Origin: Metridium senile
Lineage: Eukaryota; Cnidaria; Anthozoa; Actiniaria; Metridiidae
Assembly (NCBI GenBank): GCA_949775045.1
Contig: OX459096.1
Coordinates: forward strand, 49,947,438 to 50,011,437
Length of the DNA: 64,000 nt
Direction of reading: 5' to 3'
Made by a program: the position numbers and the translations under genes. The notes under the pieces were generated by a model. The model ran no database searches and was not told where the DNA came from. It worked only from the letters and a program-made list of their open reading frames with translations. Positions 50,062 through 61,572 of this stretch are shown piece after piece; positions within the stretch are counted from its first letter, which is position 1; each line of letters starts with the position of its first letter.

Positions 50062-50351
50062 AAGGGAGCACGGCAGACTGTTGTTTTGGTTGCATATATT
50101 TGATCTTTTGAAAGTTTTAAATTACATCATCAATGGCTTTTGATAAATTAATGGGACTATCCGCTAGCAAGTGAAAAATGGGGGCACGCCTGCCTCTGCA
50201 AGCGAGTCCAGGGCTCGCAAGGACTTACCACTCTCGGGACTCGCTTGGCAATAATACTTGTGCCCGCATTTCTACTGGTCAGTCAATTGACGAAAATATT
50301 TAAAAGATGGAATATATTCAAAGCACAAACAACATTCTGCCGTGCTCCCTT
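50062..50351. mobile_element. MITE of about 290 bp near the SWEET 3' end
   Basis: AAGGGAGCACGGCAGA is inverted at the right end (TCTGCCGTGCTCCCTT). CTCCAAA lies on both sides (50054-50060 and 50353-50359). A second inverted pair around GCAAGCGAGTCC lies in the middle. Confidence 0.65.
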
Positions 50352-50416
50352 GCTCCAAAGATAAAAATGCGTATATATTAATACAGTTATTTCTATTTCT
50401 ATTAATACTGAATCAT

Positions 50417-53400
50417 TTATATTTCTAGTTTTGCAGGCTTTGAGCCTGGTGTGTATTCAATTGTCTTTTGTGGGGCTGATGGATAGAATATAAACAGAGA
50501 TAGTTGAATAACACTTAATAACACTCCAAGTCCATTGGGTAACTGAAAAAAAAAGAAAAATTAATGCTCATTTATAGTTAATTTATAGTTAATTCATAAT
50601 AACTTAAACTTGAACAATGAATGGACACATACATGAAGGGATGGATGGATAGGAAAGTGACTGAATAAATAAATGCATGGATAGATAAATGGTTGAATGG
50701 ATAGATGGATGGATGGATGGATGAAAGAATAGATAAATCAATGAATGGATATATAGATGAAGGGATGGATGGATAGAAAAGTGACTGAATAAATAAATGC
50801 ATGGATTGGATAGATAAATGGTTGAATGGATGAATGAATGGTTAAATGAATGAATGAATAGCTAATTAGATCAATGGATGGATGGATGGATAAATAGATG
50901 AATGAATGGTTAAATAAATTAATAATTAGATCAATGGATGGATGGATAGATACATGAATGAATGGATGAATGAATGGTTAAATGAATGAATGAATAGCTA
51001 ATTAGATCAATGGATGGATGGATGGATAAATAGATGAATGAATGGTTAAATAAATTAATAATTAGATCAATGGATGGATGGATAGATACATGAATGAATG
51101 GATGAATGAATGGTTAAAGGAATGAATGAATAGCTAATTAGATCAATGGATGTATGTATAGATAAATGAATGAACGGATGGATGGATGGTTAAATGAATG
51201 AATGAATAGCTAATTACATCAATGGATGTATGTATAGATCAATAAATGGATGGATGGATGAATGGTTAAAGGAATGAATGAATAGCTAATTAGATCAATG
51301 GATGTATGTATAGATAAATGAATGAACGGATGGATGGATGGTTAAATGAATGAATGGATAGCTTATTAGATCAATGGATGGATGGATAGATAAATGAATG
51401 AGCGGATGGATGAATGGTTAAAGGAATGAATGAATTGCTAATTAGATCAATGGATGTATGTATAGATCAATAAATGGATGGATGGATGAATGGTTAAATA
51501 AATGAATGAATAGCTTATTAGATCAATGGATGGATGGATAGATAAATGAATGGATGGATGGATGGTTAAATGAATGAATGATTAGCTAATTAGATCAATG
51601 GATGGATGGAAATATATGAATGGTTGAATGAATGGACATATAGATGAAGGGATGGATGGATAGAAAAGTGACTGAATAAATGAATGTATTGGATAGATAA
51701 ATGGCTGAATGGATGAGAGAGTGAGGGAATGGATAAATGAATGAATGGATAAATGAATGGATGAGTAAGTGAATGTATGGATTAATAAATGAATAAATGG
51801 TTGGACAAATAAATGCATGATTGGATTAGTGAATGAATAGTCTGATTTGTACATGAATGAATGAGCAAATGGATAATAATAATAGTTCACTTATCTTACC
51901 GCAATAAAATGATCCTGTACTATAAAGCCATACACACACCATTGTAAAGATACAATAAAATTAGCAAGACACAAAGAAAACGTTAGATATTCTGTACTTT
52001 TCTTTTTTACTACTTGGGCCTGTAAAAAAAAACATGTTTATTATAGACCGAATTGAAATATGGCAACCTATTGCTCTTGACTGACTAGCCTCAAGCTCAT
52101 GATGGAATACAATGGAGTTTTCACATGAATGAGAGGCTAGTGAGTCAATAACAATAGTTATTTAAATTGGTCGCCATATTTTGATTCGGTGTAGGATGTA
52201 TATTTAAATTATAATTTTTTGTCTCTGAATCAAAAATGTTTAGTTGTTTTGATATGTTACCACAGATCTTCATTACTGTTTGTTAATTAGTTTGTTGATT
52301 TTTCCATCCTTAAACTTACATTGCTTTGCTGACTATAACTGATTTATTTCTGAATTCAAATGCTCAAGAAACTAGCAAGCAGGCAAGCAGGCAAGCAGGC
52401 AAGCAGGCAAGCAGGCAAGCAGGCAAGCAGGGAAGCAGGCAAGCAGGCAAGCAGGCAAGCAGGCAAGCAGGCAAGCAGGCAAGCAGGCAAGCAGGCAAGC
52501 AGGCAAGCAGGCAAGCAGGCAAGCAGGCAAGCAGGCAAGCAGGCAAGCAGGCAATAAGAAGGTCAAATAATATCAATCAATCAATCAATTTTATTTCACA
52601 CATTTTACATGATGTTTACATAATTAGTAGTATAAAAAATTAAGTTAAATAGGCTAAAGTATAAAGATAGTTTTAATGAGGTAGTGCCTAAAAACTAAAT
52701 AAACTGATCACATAAAGTGATCGAGTTAGTCTTTAGTAATGAGGTTCAACTTTATGTTTGGGTGAATAATGAAAGGGAAGGAAGCAGATAACTATCAAAA
52801 TATTTTACAAATTTAAGATATATTAAAATTTGATTATGTAAATTACATCTTAAGTTGATTGAGTTGGAGTGAGAGTAAGTATTTTTTTATCTCCTTGGAG
52901 AAGGAGATAACTGATCTCAAAGATCTTATAGTCTTAGGGAGATTAATTAACAAGAAATAACACCTTACCAAGGACACAAGTGGGGAACCATATACTGCAA
53001 CAGAGAATCCACTGCATATTAATCCAAGATGTAATAATGCTGTATCATTGTCAGATGCATAATACTTGACATATGATAATACTAATGTTACTGCTAAAAA
53101 TGACCATAAAATCTTCATTCCTGTATGTCTCTGTAAGAAAATATACACAATCATTTTCAACAATTAAACTAAAAAAAATACAATTAACCACAACTTTGAA
53201 TTACAACAATAGTAAATCAGCAAAGCAATAATATCAGTAATTTAAAAATATTCAAAACCACAATATATGCCAGCCTCATTTATTAAGGCATTATATAAGC
53301 TTGTTTTGTTATGAAACCTTGTTTTGAAATCCGTCTATAATCACAATTACTTTTGGTAAAACATGCAATGTTATTAGCTGCATGTTTTATAATTCACAAT

Positions 53401-54879
53401 TCATTCTGACATTTTAAGAAATAGGTATATTTAATATTATAATGATGATTTTCTTACCTTATCTCTTGTATTAACATAATAAATAAATATATATACACTT
53501 TGTGAAACCATTGCTGCGGCACTAACAAACGCTATAGGAAAGTCGTTTTTAAGCATTCCATACTTGGTCCATAATATACCGCTATAAACAAACAAATGAA
53601 TATATGGATACATGAGAAAAATATCAAATGCCCTTGGCAGGAGTACCCTGCGAGCAGAGTCTCTTTTGCCTTCCCCGTGAGAGAGAAGGAAGGCAAAGGA
53701 GACTCTGCTCACAGGGTACTTGATTGTGTTCATACTTTAACATACTATGATAGAAGCTATATATAGCTAGTCAGGAACAATAGTTATTGGTTGCCATTTC
53801 TGGATTCAGTGTTATATCAATCACAAAATATCAATGAAAATATGCACCTACCTTGAACAACATGCTATAAAAGGGAATAGTGCTATATGTCCTGTACTTC
53901 CATTTTTGATTATTTTTAAACATATTTGACTGAAAATTAATAAAAGACAATCAGTATTCATGAAAAAAAACTACTATATACATATACCGGTGATTGTAAG
54001 AATGTTGTCACATGAAAAAGGTCATTAGTGCTTGAGTGATCCCTAGGCAAGGAGTGGAGTTGAAATATAATGGATAAAATAAGAACTAGTGTTATCTTCT
54101 TTTGTCTTTTAAGAGGCCGTTCATTTTTAACCTTGGAGGGGAGGGGGGGTTTGAGCAAAATATCAAAATAAAAAAAAATAAAAAACAGTGCACTTTTACA
54201 AATTATAGGAACACAACTTTCTTTACAATTTACAAATAGAAGAATATGGTAATCTATGTTCGGTCGACCATCAGACTCACTGGGGATGGGGGGGATTTTA
54301 TTTTTTCAGTAACAGAGAGGAGGCCACCGGTCAGAATTCTTTTATGGGTCTCCTCCCCCTTCCCCCCCCCCCCCCCCCCCCTCCCCTCCCCGGTATCAGG
54401 ACAACGCTCTTGCAATATTTTGTACACCAAATAAAAGAGAGCATAAATAAAGGTTACACATGATCTGTTGGATTCAAAATACATGGAAAATATATAATGT
54501 GGGTAAAAATAATTACGCGTTTGGGAAATCTTTCTTGTCAATGAGCGTCAAATGACCACTACGCCGGTTATTTAGTCCTCCCAGTACCGTATCAACGCGC
54601 TATTAAAATGTAATTGAAGCAGTTCTAAAGATTTCGCAAACCCTTGTCTTGACGGGTTTAAAATCGAGGATAGTTCATTTACAATTTAATGATAGTAGGT
54701 TTACACGTTAATATATTATAGATTGTTCATATTTCTGACACGTAATCATAGGCAATTCTTACTATAATATTCTTAATAAACAGATATAAGCGATTTTAAA
54801 TGAATACTCACGTTCCGGTCAACAAAAGGCCAATTTGAGAAAGAGTCGCTGACCAAGAAATAACGAATTTATAGTCCAT
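50417..54879 (-). CDS. SLC50A1: SWEET1-type sugar transporter, six exons, 225 aa
   Basis: SWEETs are seven-helix uniporters (two MtN3 triple-helix bundles) that move mono- or disaccharides across plasma or Golgi membranes. Minus-strand exons: 54812-54879, 53852-53929, 53458-53581, 52969-53130, 51900-52019 and 50417-50542; 678 nt in frame. The first MtN3 repeat spans exons 1-3 (FVISWSATLSQIGLLLTG; SAAAMVSQSVYIFIYYV). The second starts in exon 4 (LHLGLICSGFSVAVYGSPLV) and ends with QWCVYGFIVQDHFI and PNGLGVLLSVIQLSLFIFY. Length and intron number fit the family. Intron 5 contains a large TGGA/TGAA satellite. It is head-to-head with MTHFS, 359 bp apart, so a shared promoter is likely. Confidence 0.93.
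50590..51880 (+). repeat. (TGGA/TGAA) satellite with higher-order units in SWEET intron 5
   Basis: About 1.3 kb of tetranucleotide words arranged in larger, roughly 100-bp units punctuated by AGCTAATTAGATCAATGGAT. Minus-strand open frames with Ile-His-Pro-Ser patterns are repeat products. Confidence 0.9.
52047..52190. mobile_element. Palindromic MITE, 144 bp, in SWEET intron 4
   Basis: ACCGAATTGAAATATGGC pairs with GCCATATTTTGATTCGGT; inner arms contain GACTAGCCTC / GAGGCTAGTG. The stretch 53750-53830 carries a partial relative. Confidence 0.6.
52371..52552 (+). repeat. (AAGCAGGC)n satellite, about 22 copies
   Basis: Almost uniform 8-bp units with a single G change near 52430. Because 8 is not a multiple of 3, all frames cycle through the same heptapeptide-type pattern and stay open; none is a gene. 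Confidence 0.95.
53642..53720. mobile_element. 79-bp foldback in SWEET intron 2
   Basis: AGTACCCTGCGAGCAGAGTC is inverted at the right end; the loop is GTGAGAGAG. Very close to perfect, so recent. Confidence 0.7.
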
Positions 54880-55238
54880 TCTTAAGCAAAGCCAAATTAT
54901 GTTCGAACTTCTACAATATCGCACGTTAATTCAAAGATTCCCTCATCCTTTGACCGTGAAGACGTAAGAGACTAAGCACTAGAATGCATTTTTATTTTCT
55001 TTCAAAAAATTCCCATTTAGGTAATATATTTTCCACTATATTTTGGCAATTGCTTTTATAGCTTTATCATTATTTCTTTCTTTCAAAAGCATAAGGGCAA
55101 AATTCCAAGCAGATTTTAAGTTTGAAAGTAAATAAATTGTTGTTGGGCTTTCTGTTTTGACAAGAGTAACGCCTGACATATTTCGCCTTTTGCAATTCAA
55201 TATGTCGTCGAGACACATTTGAGTTGGTTGCACTTCAA
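54880..55238. promoter_or_regulatory. Putative bidirectional promoter SWEET1/MTHFS
   Basis: 359 bp between two divergent start codons. No TATA box or CpG-rich core stands out. A 71-codon minus-strand frame (55036-55251) occupies most of it and overlaps the MTHFS start antisense; its coding status is unknown. Confidence 0.4.
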
Positions 55239-55251
55239 ATGTCTCAGGCAA
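55036..55251 (-). CDS. Possible small ORF antisense to MTHFS start, 71 aa
   Basis: Unrecognised. Begins MPETFEVQPTQMCLDDILNC and ends with a helical LKSAWNFALMLLKERNNDKA segment. The amino-acid mix looks protein-like, but there is no family match I know and it overlaps the MTHFS start on the other strand. It might be a real microprotein or chance. Confidence 0.2.
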   Translation of the reverse strand: MPETFEVQPTQMCLDDILNCKRRNMSGVTLVKTESPTTIYLLSNLKSAWNFALMLLKERNNDKAIKAIAKI

Positions 55252-56546
55252 CGATTTTTGAGGCTAAAAAGCTTCTTCGACGTGAGATGAAGAAACGTCT
55301 GTCACAAATGAGCGATGAAGCCAAAGCAAAAGAATCACAAATAATATGTGAGAAGGTAAGAATTAGTTGTATCTAAACCAAAAAAAACTTTAAGATCTGT
55401 TTGAAGTTTGAACTGCTGCATTTCATTTATAATGGCTTACGCACTCGATCAGTGTTACAATTTGTGATCATACTATGCATTGAATGTTAATTATAACTTT
55501 ATCTAATTGATTAATATATTTCAGCTTCTTGCAAGTGAAGAATATAAAGCAAGCAAAAGAATATCAGTTTATATGAGCATGCCATCAGAAGTCAATACTG
55601 ATATGATTTTAAAGGTATAGATAACAAATATTGAATATATTGTATAAATAAAATTTGTGAGATACTAGATACCCTCTAATTGGCTGGCTACCATGTTTAA
55701 ATGCAGAGGACGTCCCAGAGACGCAAGTATTTTATAAAAGCAATATAGAATGTATGTTTGTGTCAACTCTATATATGCTGTGATAAAAACACTGGGCACT
55801 GTCGAGCACTCGAGAAGTCAAAGAAACCTGTTTCTTTTATATGACTTCTCTCTTAAACTTGCTCTACAGCTAGAGCCCAGCATGTCTATATCTCAGTATA
55901 TATAGATATTAGATACGTGCATTGTTTTATATTCCTTAAGTATATGGTTTATAGCTGATATATATCTAGATGTAATATCTATACTCGATACATTAATTAT
56001 ATGTAGAGCATTAGATAGATTTTAAATAATTTATAGATCATTCTATAGAATTGATCAAAGGAAAGACATATCACTTTAGCTGTTACTGAACATTTATAAG
56101 TCTGTCTGATGTTCCCGCAAGCTAAAATGATGTCTTGTTTTTTATCTGAGCTAACTACAGTACAAAATTTTCTAAGCCGTTGTTACAAGCAAAAGTACAT
56201 TTCATATTTTATAGATATTTTTAATTTATTAGATAAATCAGACCGTTCTATTTTTCATAAAGCTTGTAATGTTAGCCATCCTCTACACAGTTTTTTACCT
56301 AAAGTCAAGGAGTCCTCTCTAAGACTTAGAAATAATAGCAGTCTAGCTCCTACCTAGAGTTAATACGGAGCGTTTCAAAGCATCCTTTATAAATAGGCTA
56401 TATTTTAGATATAATTTATTTGCTAAATAGTATAATTTGTATATAATTTTTTATCACATAATATTGATTGTAAATAATTAGTATGTTATCTAGACAGATA
56501 TATTTATTGTAAATAATTAGTATGTATTTTTACTAGTTAATAAAGA

Positions 56547-56609
<63 letters not shown>

Positions 56610-59600
56610 CTAAATTTTCAATCTAGTTAATAATCTGTTAATTTGCACCTTATGATTAGTAATAAATTATTATTAAATTATTAATACATATATATATATA
56701 TATATATTAATGTATTTTTATAAATTTAATTGGTCACCATTTTTTGATATTAGTTGCATAAATTTAATAGAACTTTTTAACCGATTTGTTAATGTACATT
56801 TTTTTATTTCTTTCAGGGCATCTTTAATTCAAAAAGGTATGACTTGTCTAGATATTTTGTGAGTGAGTGTGGGCTTTATATTAATTTAATTTGTTTCTTG
56901 AATATTTCTTATTGTATTCTAATAATGATTATACATTTAATTAATGATCACCCAAAGGGGAGGTGAATAGTTTTGGCTATGTTTGGTGTTTTTTTTTTAT
57001 GACTTCTCTTACGGGTCCCAGCACACGGGCACCAGAGTATCATTCATTCATTCAGTTTGTATTTGCTTGTAATCTCCATGTATTTATAGTTATCAGTGGC
57101 CATGTATAAGTTGGCTTTGTTATTCCATAATTTGACCTTTTGTAATATGTGTAGCTTCTATTTCAATCTCTTGATATTGGTCTATCTAGTATTAAAAGCC
57201 AGGGGGGGACTCCCTTAGAAAATGGATAGGGGTGCTTGACGGACAGTTTTGAAAATGATGCTAAAAGGTACGCATAAATTAACTCAGATAGTGATTTCAG
57301 ACCCTAAAAGGTACAACCACATTAAAATTTTTTTCAATATGTATAATCTTATGTTCGAAAACTGACCCTAAAAGGTACGGTGCCAGTTCGAGACCCTAAA
57401 AGGTACCTAAGGGTCTTATTTTCGACCCTAAAAGGTCCGTCAAGCACCCCTATACATTTTGTAAGGGTTCCCCCCGGGATTAAAAGCAATCATTTGTCAC
57501 TCGGAATTAATCGGTAATTTCTTTAATGGCCACCAAAGGTATATAATTCTTTAAAAGGTGATACCAGGGTATGAAACAAGCCTTGATTCTATTGTTCTTC
57601 ATCTGCCCAAATCCATACTAGGTAAACATCACTACTGTGGACAGTGATAATAGATATGCCAGATTGTCCAGCCTTCATTTGATATTCAATACCTCCGAAA
57701 CGGTCAATTGTACTCCTGGAGATTATCGGTTTAATGAACAACCATTTCGGAGGTATCGAATATCGGTATCAGAATATCAGTATAGAATAACTCTAACCAA
57801 TTGCTGTTCACTGATTTTAACATAAGTGCATATTTTGGACTTTATTTTACTTCAAAGGAAATGCTACATTCCAAGATATGTTGGGTCCACTATGGATATG
57901 TTGCTGCTTGATTCATATAGTGAGATACAATCACTGCCACTGACACCATGGAACATCCATCAACCAGCAGGTTAGTTTTCTAAAGTCTCATCTGCAAGTT
58001 TCTCTAATGTACTGAGAATACTTGTGCTGTCGTAGACACTCTTGCGAAGCAGCTATAATCATATACAAATGTTTGGCAAGCCTCATTCTCACTCACGGTA
58101 CTTTTGTAAGTCTCATCTGCCAGTTTCTCTAATGTACTGAGAATACTTGTGCTGTCGTAGACACTCATGCGAAGCAGCTATAATCATATACAAATGTTTG
58201 GCAAGCCTCATTCTCATTCACGGTACTTTTGTAAGTCTCATCTGCAAGTTTCTCTATTATATGTACATTGAGAATACTTGTGCTGTCATAGACACTCTTA
58301 AGAAGCAGCTAATCATAAACAAATTATGTCTGGCAAGCCTTGTTCTCACTCATGGTACAAACTTTTGTTTTATTAAGTCAAAGTGAGGTTTGCCAGGTGT
58401 TTCCATTATGATTAGCTGCTTTGTGTCTATTGCTGGACAGTGAGAAAACATGTGTCAATCTGTGTTGTTGTATTTTTCTATTATTATTGTTGTTGGTTGG
58501 CAACAATGAAAATGCTCTTTGTAATAATAGGATAAGTGACATTAATATGATTGACAATTGGCCCTTATGCTGTAAGTGTCAAAATAAAGTTTGTTTGCTG
58601 TTATTTTAGAGTGTTTTGATTTATTGATGCATTTAGATGATGATGATGTAAGAGAGGAAGCATTGTTAACTGGAGGTCTGGATCTCATTGTTGTCCCTGG
58701 TCTTGGATTTACCAAGGTATCGTAATTATCATCATCATATCTGTCATCATTATATTTATCATCATCATCATCATCATCACAGAATATGGTCATCAACCAC
58801 ATCATTATCGCATGATTGTCATCATTCTTTCTTGATCACCATCAAAATCGTTGTCTTCATCATCAATATCATTTTCATTATCACCATCATCATTACTATG
58901 CATCATCATTAGATCATCATTATTATTAATAATACTCATCAATGTTACTTATTGCTAATGTTGATATCAAAGATAATATCCTGTGTACAGCCAAGATGGC
59001 GATAGCTGAACACCGAGGCTACTAAGTATCAATATAATAACTGTCAACCATAATTAATTAGATTGTATTGAATTTTTTATGAATTCTTTTAAGGATGGGG
59101 CAAGGCTTGGAAGAGGAAAGGTAATTTTGCTTATAAAATGGCATGATGAAATTGAATTTTTAAAAAACTAAATACATAATGGCACTGACTTCATCAAATA
59201 AAAAGTGATGTGGTTTATTGTTTCTTTAATAGAGTATAACTTTGTTGTTTCTATTCAGGGATACTATGATAAGAAGCAATGTAGATTGTTTCTTTAATAG
59301 AGTATAACTTTGTTGTTTCTATTCAGGGATACTATGATAAGAAGTGATGTGGATTGTTTCTTTAATAGAGTATATAACTTTGTTGTTTCAATTCAGGGAT
59401 ACTATGATAAGAAGCAATGTAGATTGATTCTTTAATAGAGTATAACTTTGTTGTTTCTATTCAGGGATACTATGATAAGAAGTGATGTGGATTGTTTCTT
59501 TAATAGAGTATATAACTTTGTTGTTTCTATTCAGGGATACTATGATAAGAAGCAATGTAGATTGATTCTTTAATAGAGTATAACTTTGTTGTTTCTATTC

Positions 59601-60696
59601 AGGGATACTATGATAAGAAGTAATGTGGATTGTTTCTTTAATAGAGTATATAACTTTGTTGTTTCTATTCAGGGATACTATGATAAGAAGTGATGTGGAT
59701 TGTTTCTTTAATAGAGTATATAACTTTGTTGTTTCTATTCAGGGATACTATGATAAGAAGTGATGTGGATTGTTTCTTTAATAAAGTATATAACTTTGTG
59801 TGTTTCTATTCAGGGATACTATGATAAATACATAATGAAGTGCATTGAACTCTGCCATAAAAAGCCTTATCTTGTCGGTAAGTTCACTTGCCCAGTTGTA
59901 CGCCCCTCCACCTCCAGGTTCATTACTCACTACCACCAAACACGTCCACCCACCCATAACCTAAAACGCAGGTTGATTAGTGATGTAGTGTGGGGACAGT
60001 GTACTTCCAGTTGAACATCTTTATCTGAGAAGGCACAGTAGTCTAACAATTAATTGGCAAATAGAAATAAAGTTGATATATTCTCAGTTATTTAAACACA
60101 CTGTGTAATATTACTCATAAGACACATCCCTAATAATTGTGTTCTTTACGTTAGATAGCAGTATGTACTACAATATTATATTGCAAGGGACATAAATTAT
60201 GCTTTATTATACCTCACCAATATTGTTTTGCTGTTTCAAGTTCGAGTTACAACAAGAGCGCGTTACTTGAAAATATTGTTTCATTGTTTCAAGTTTGAGT
60301 TACGCGCATATGTCAAAATGGGTGTGGCCTCAGCAAAATGGGTATGTCCGAGCGCATAACCCCAAAAAGCGCATAACTCGAAGCACGTCACTCAAGAAAT
60401 ACCCTATCTCTTGCAAAGGGAGTTTTTTTAACTGCCATCCATCAACAAAGGTAACAACTGATTAGCTTTGATTGACAGCAGTTTAAACCACCTTTTTATG
60501 TGGGCTTGAACATCAGTGATCATGTTATTTTGAAAACCACTGGGTTTTTTTCACACATTAATGATGTACATTATTTTCTATTGCAGGTCTGGGTTTCAGC
60601 AGTCAAATATCTGATTCTATTCCAGTTACTGAAAATGACATGAATCTTGACAAAGTGTTGTTTTGTGAGCAGGATCAGTCAAGTTCTAAGACATAA
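55239..60696 (+). CDS. MTHFS: 5-formyltetrahydrofolate cyclo-ligase, eight exons, 206 aa
   Basis: MTHFS converts 5-formyl-THF to 5,10-methenyl-THF using ATP, returning folinic acid to one-carbon metabolism in the cytosol. Exons: 55239-55355, 55525-55614, 56817-56836, 57858-57970, 58637-58716, 59094-59120, 59814-59877 and 60587-60696; 621 nt, all phases agree. Motifs: KKLLRREMKKRL at the N-terminus; VYMSMPSEVNTDMI; KCYIPRYVG; LPLTPWNIHQP; and the ATP/folate-site core TGGLDLIVVPGLGFTKDGAR plus LGRGKGYYDKY. Human MTHFS is 203 aa, so this is full length. Exon 3 is a 20-nt micro-exon. The acceptor of exon 7 is preceded by eight tandem copies of itself. AATAAA signals lie at 60771 and 60834. Confidence 0.95.
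56100..56610 (+). mobile_element. LINE 3' end fragment with (TTA)n tail
   Basis: An open frame at 56109-56357 encodes the C-terminal part of a LINE protein (CYKQKYISYFIDIFNLLDKS, HPLHSFLPKVKESSLRLRNN); the reading continues past a stop as VNTERFKASF. It ends in an ATT array from about 56550 to 56610. It lies in intron 2 of MTHFS. Confidence 0.6.
57200..57478. mobile_element. CCCGGGGG-type MITE with 9-bp TSD in MTHFS intron 3
   Basis: ATTAAAAGC lies on both sides (57191-57199, 57479-57487). Ends CAGGGGGGGACTCCCTT / AAGGGTTCCCCCCGGG; GGGGTGCTTGACGGAC is inverted at 57437-57452; the interior repeats ACCCTAAAAGGTAC. Same family as 33366-33625. Confidence 0.75.
57983..58375 (+). repeat. Tandem repeat of about 125 bp, three copies, MTHFS intron 4
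   Basis: Each unit has AGTCTCATCTGCAAGTTTCT, GAGAATACTTGTGCTGTCGT and GGCAAGCCTCATTCTCACTC. The third copy is more divergent. Confidence 0.85.
58720..58930 (+). repeat. (CAT)n-rich microsatellite, MTHFS intron 5
   Basis: Interrupted ATC/CAT triplets starting 4 bp after the exon 5 donor. Confidence 0.85.
59215..59813 (+). repeat. Tandem array of decoy 3' splice sites before MTHFS exon 7
   Basis: Eight copies of a 68-71 bp unit, each with TTGTTTCTATTCAG followed by GGATACTATGATAAGAAG, the authentic acceptor and first codons of exon 7. In the decoys a stop or altered sequence follows; only the ninth copy continues into the real exon. Units alternate between AAGCAATGTAGATTG and AAGTGATGTGGATTG types. 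Confidence 0.9.
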
Positions 60697-60989
60697 CAAT
60701 ATAATTGTATGTTTTAATATATAAAGATGTAATTAGATATTCAAGATGGCAAAAAAAAAATAATAATAATAATAAATGATAAATTATGAATGCACTGTGT
60801 CAGTGTTTGAACTAATATAAAGAAAACACTTGGAATAAATGCCTTAATCTTCTAGCTGCCACGCAGACACTAGTGTCCTTCTCAAAATTTTAGTACACAA
60901 CTTTGCTTACATGTTAGCTTTTAATGAGGATGGAAACCAGAGAAGCAGAACACCCTCGTGGCAAAGGAAAGAACAATATTTACATTAAA
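60697..60989. other. MTHFS 3' UTR and short spacer
   Basis: AT-rich, with two AATAAA signals (60771-60776 and 60834-60839) and no other feature. Confidence 0.6.
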
Positions 60990-61336
60990 AGGATACTTAA
61001 TCAATTGTCTCACGATTGAGGTCATTGGTAGAAATACCGCGACGTTTCGACTGCAATCTGCTAGTCTTCATCAGGCGATGGTGTAGACTGGATGATGGTT
61101 GTCTTATATATACTTTTCGTCGGATTATCGGCGCTGTGATTGGCTGACGCGTGATGTCCCAGCATGCTTCTTGATTGTTGACATCCACGCTTCCGGTACT
61201 GAGATCGATGCTGCAATCCCTATTGATGTTGTTAGGGTGTAGTCGGATCTGAATGGCTTCCTTGACTCTGCGTGTGTGCCAATGTACGTTTTGGTCGATG
61301 TATTTGACGTCTTTCCAGCTCAGGTTGTGTCCGGTC
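60990..61336 (-). mobile_element. Penelope-like element, inverted 3' part
   Basis: The minus-strand frame encodes the end of the GIY-YIG endonuclease domain (HNLSWKDVKYIDQNVHWHTR, RVKEAIQIRLHPNNINRD) and a C-terminal tail ending at 60997. It overlaps in content with the plus-strand copy that begins at about 61337, and the two meet head to head. Inverted partial copies are usual in Penelope-like elements. Confidence 0.75.
61036..61079 (-). ncRNA. Hammerhead-ribozyme-like motif in Penelope-like element
   Basis: On minus: stem I ATCGC/GCGGT (5 pairs with one G-U), core CTGATGA, stem II GACT/AGTC extended by GC/GC, core GAAA, a two-pair stem III (AC/GT) and the cleavage triplet GTC. This is a type I hammerhead with a minimal stem III, as described for Penelope-like elements. 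An extra A sits between CTGATGA and stem II, which may weaken it. Confidence 0.55.
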
Positions 61337-61572
61337 AGACTCACAGATCCTTAGCTGTACTACCTTTCGTAGATGGAGTATCTCAGAGTCTAAGCCGTTG
61401 CCTTCAACTTCATGGCATTCGCACAGTCTTTAGATCTGATACGACTCTAGGCAAACACTTGGTAAGACCGAAAGACCCAATACCATTTGAAAGGAAAGAC
61501 AGCGTAGTCTACAGGATTCCATGCGATGAATGCGACAAAGTTTACATCGGAGAAACCGGAAGACCCGTGAAG

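Larger units (their letters stand above)
48646..50416. other. Intergenic between SGTA start and SWEET 3' end
   Basis: It holds the SGTA promoter side (48646-48850), a degenerate tRNA-like stretch on minus near 48935-48995 (GTTGGTAGAGCATTGAATTA), two MITEs listed separately, and otherwise AT-rich sequence. No convincing gene. Confidence 0.4.

Noticed and set aside
52326..52643. QAGKQASR-type repeat proteins on both strands
   Set aside because: Product of an 8-bp satellite; every frame is open.
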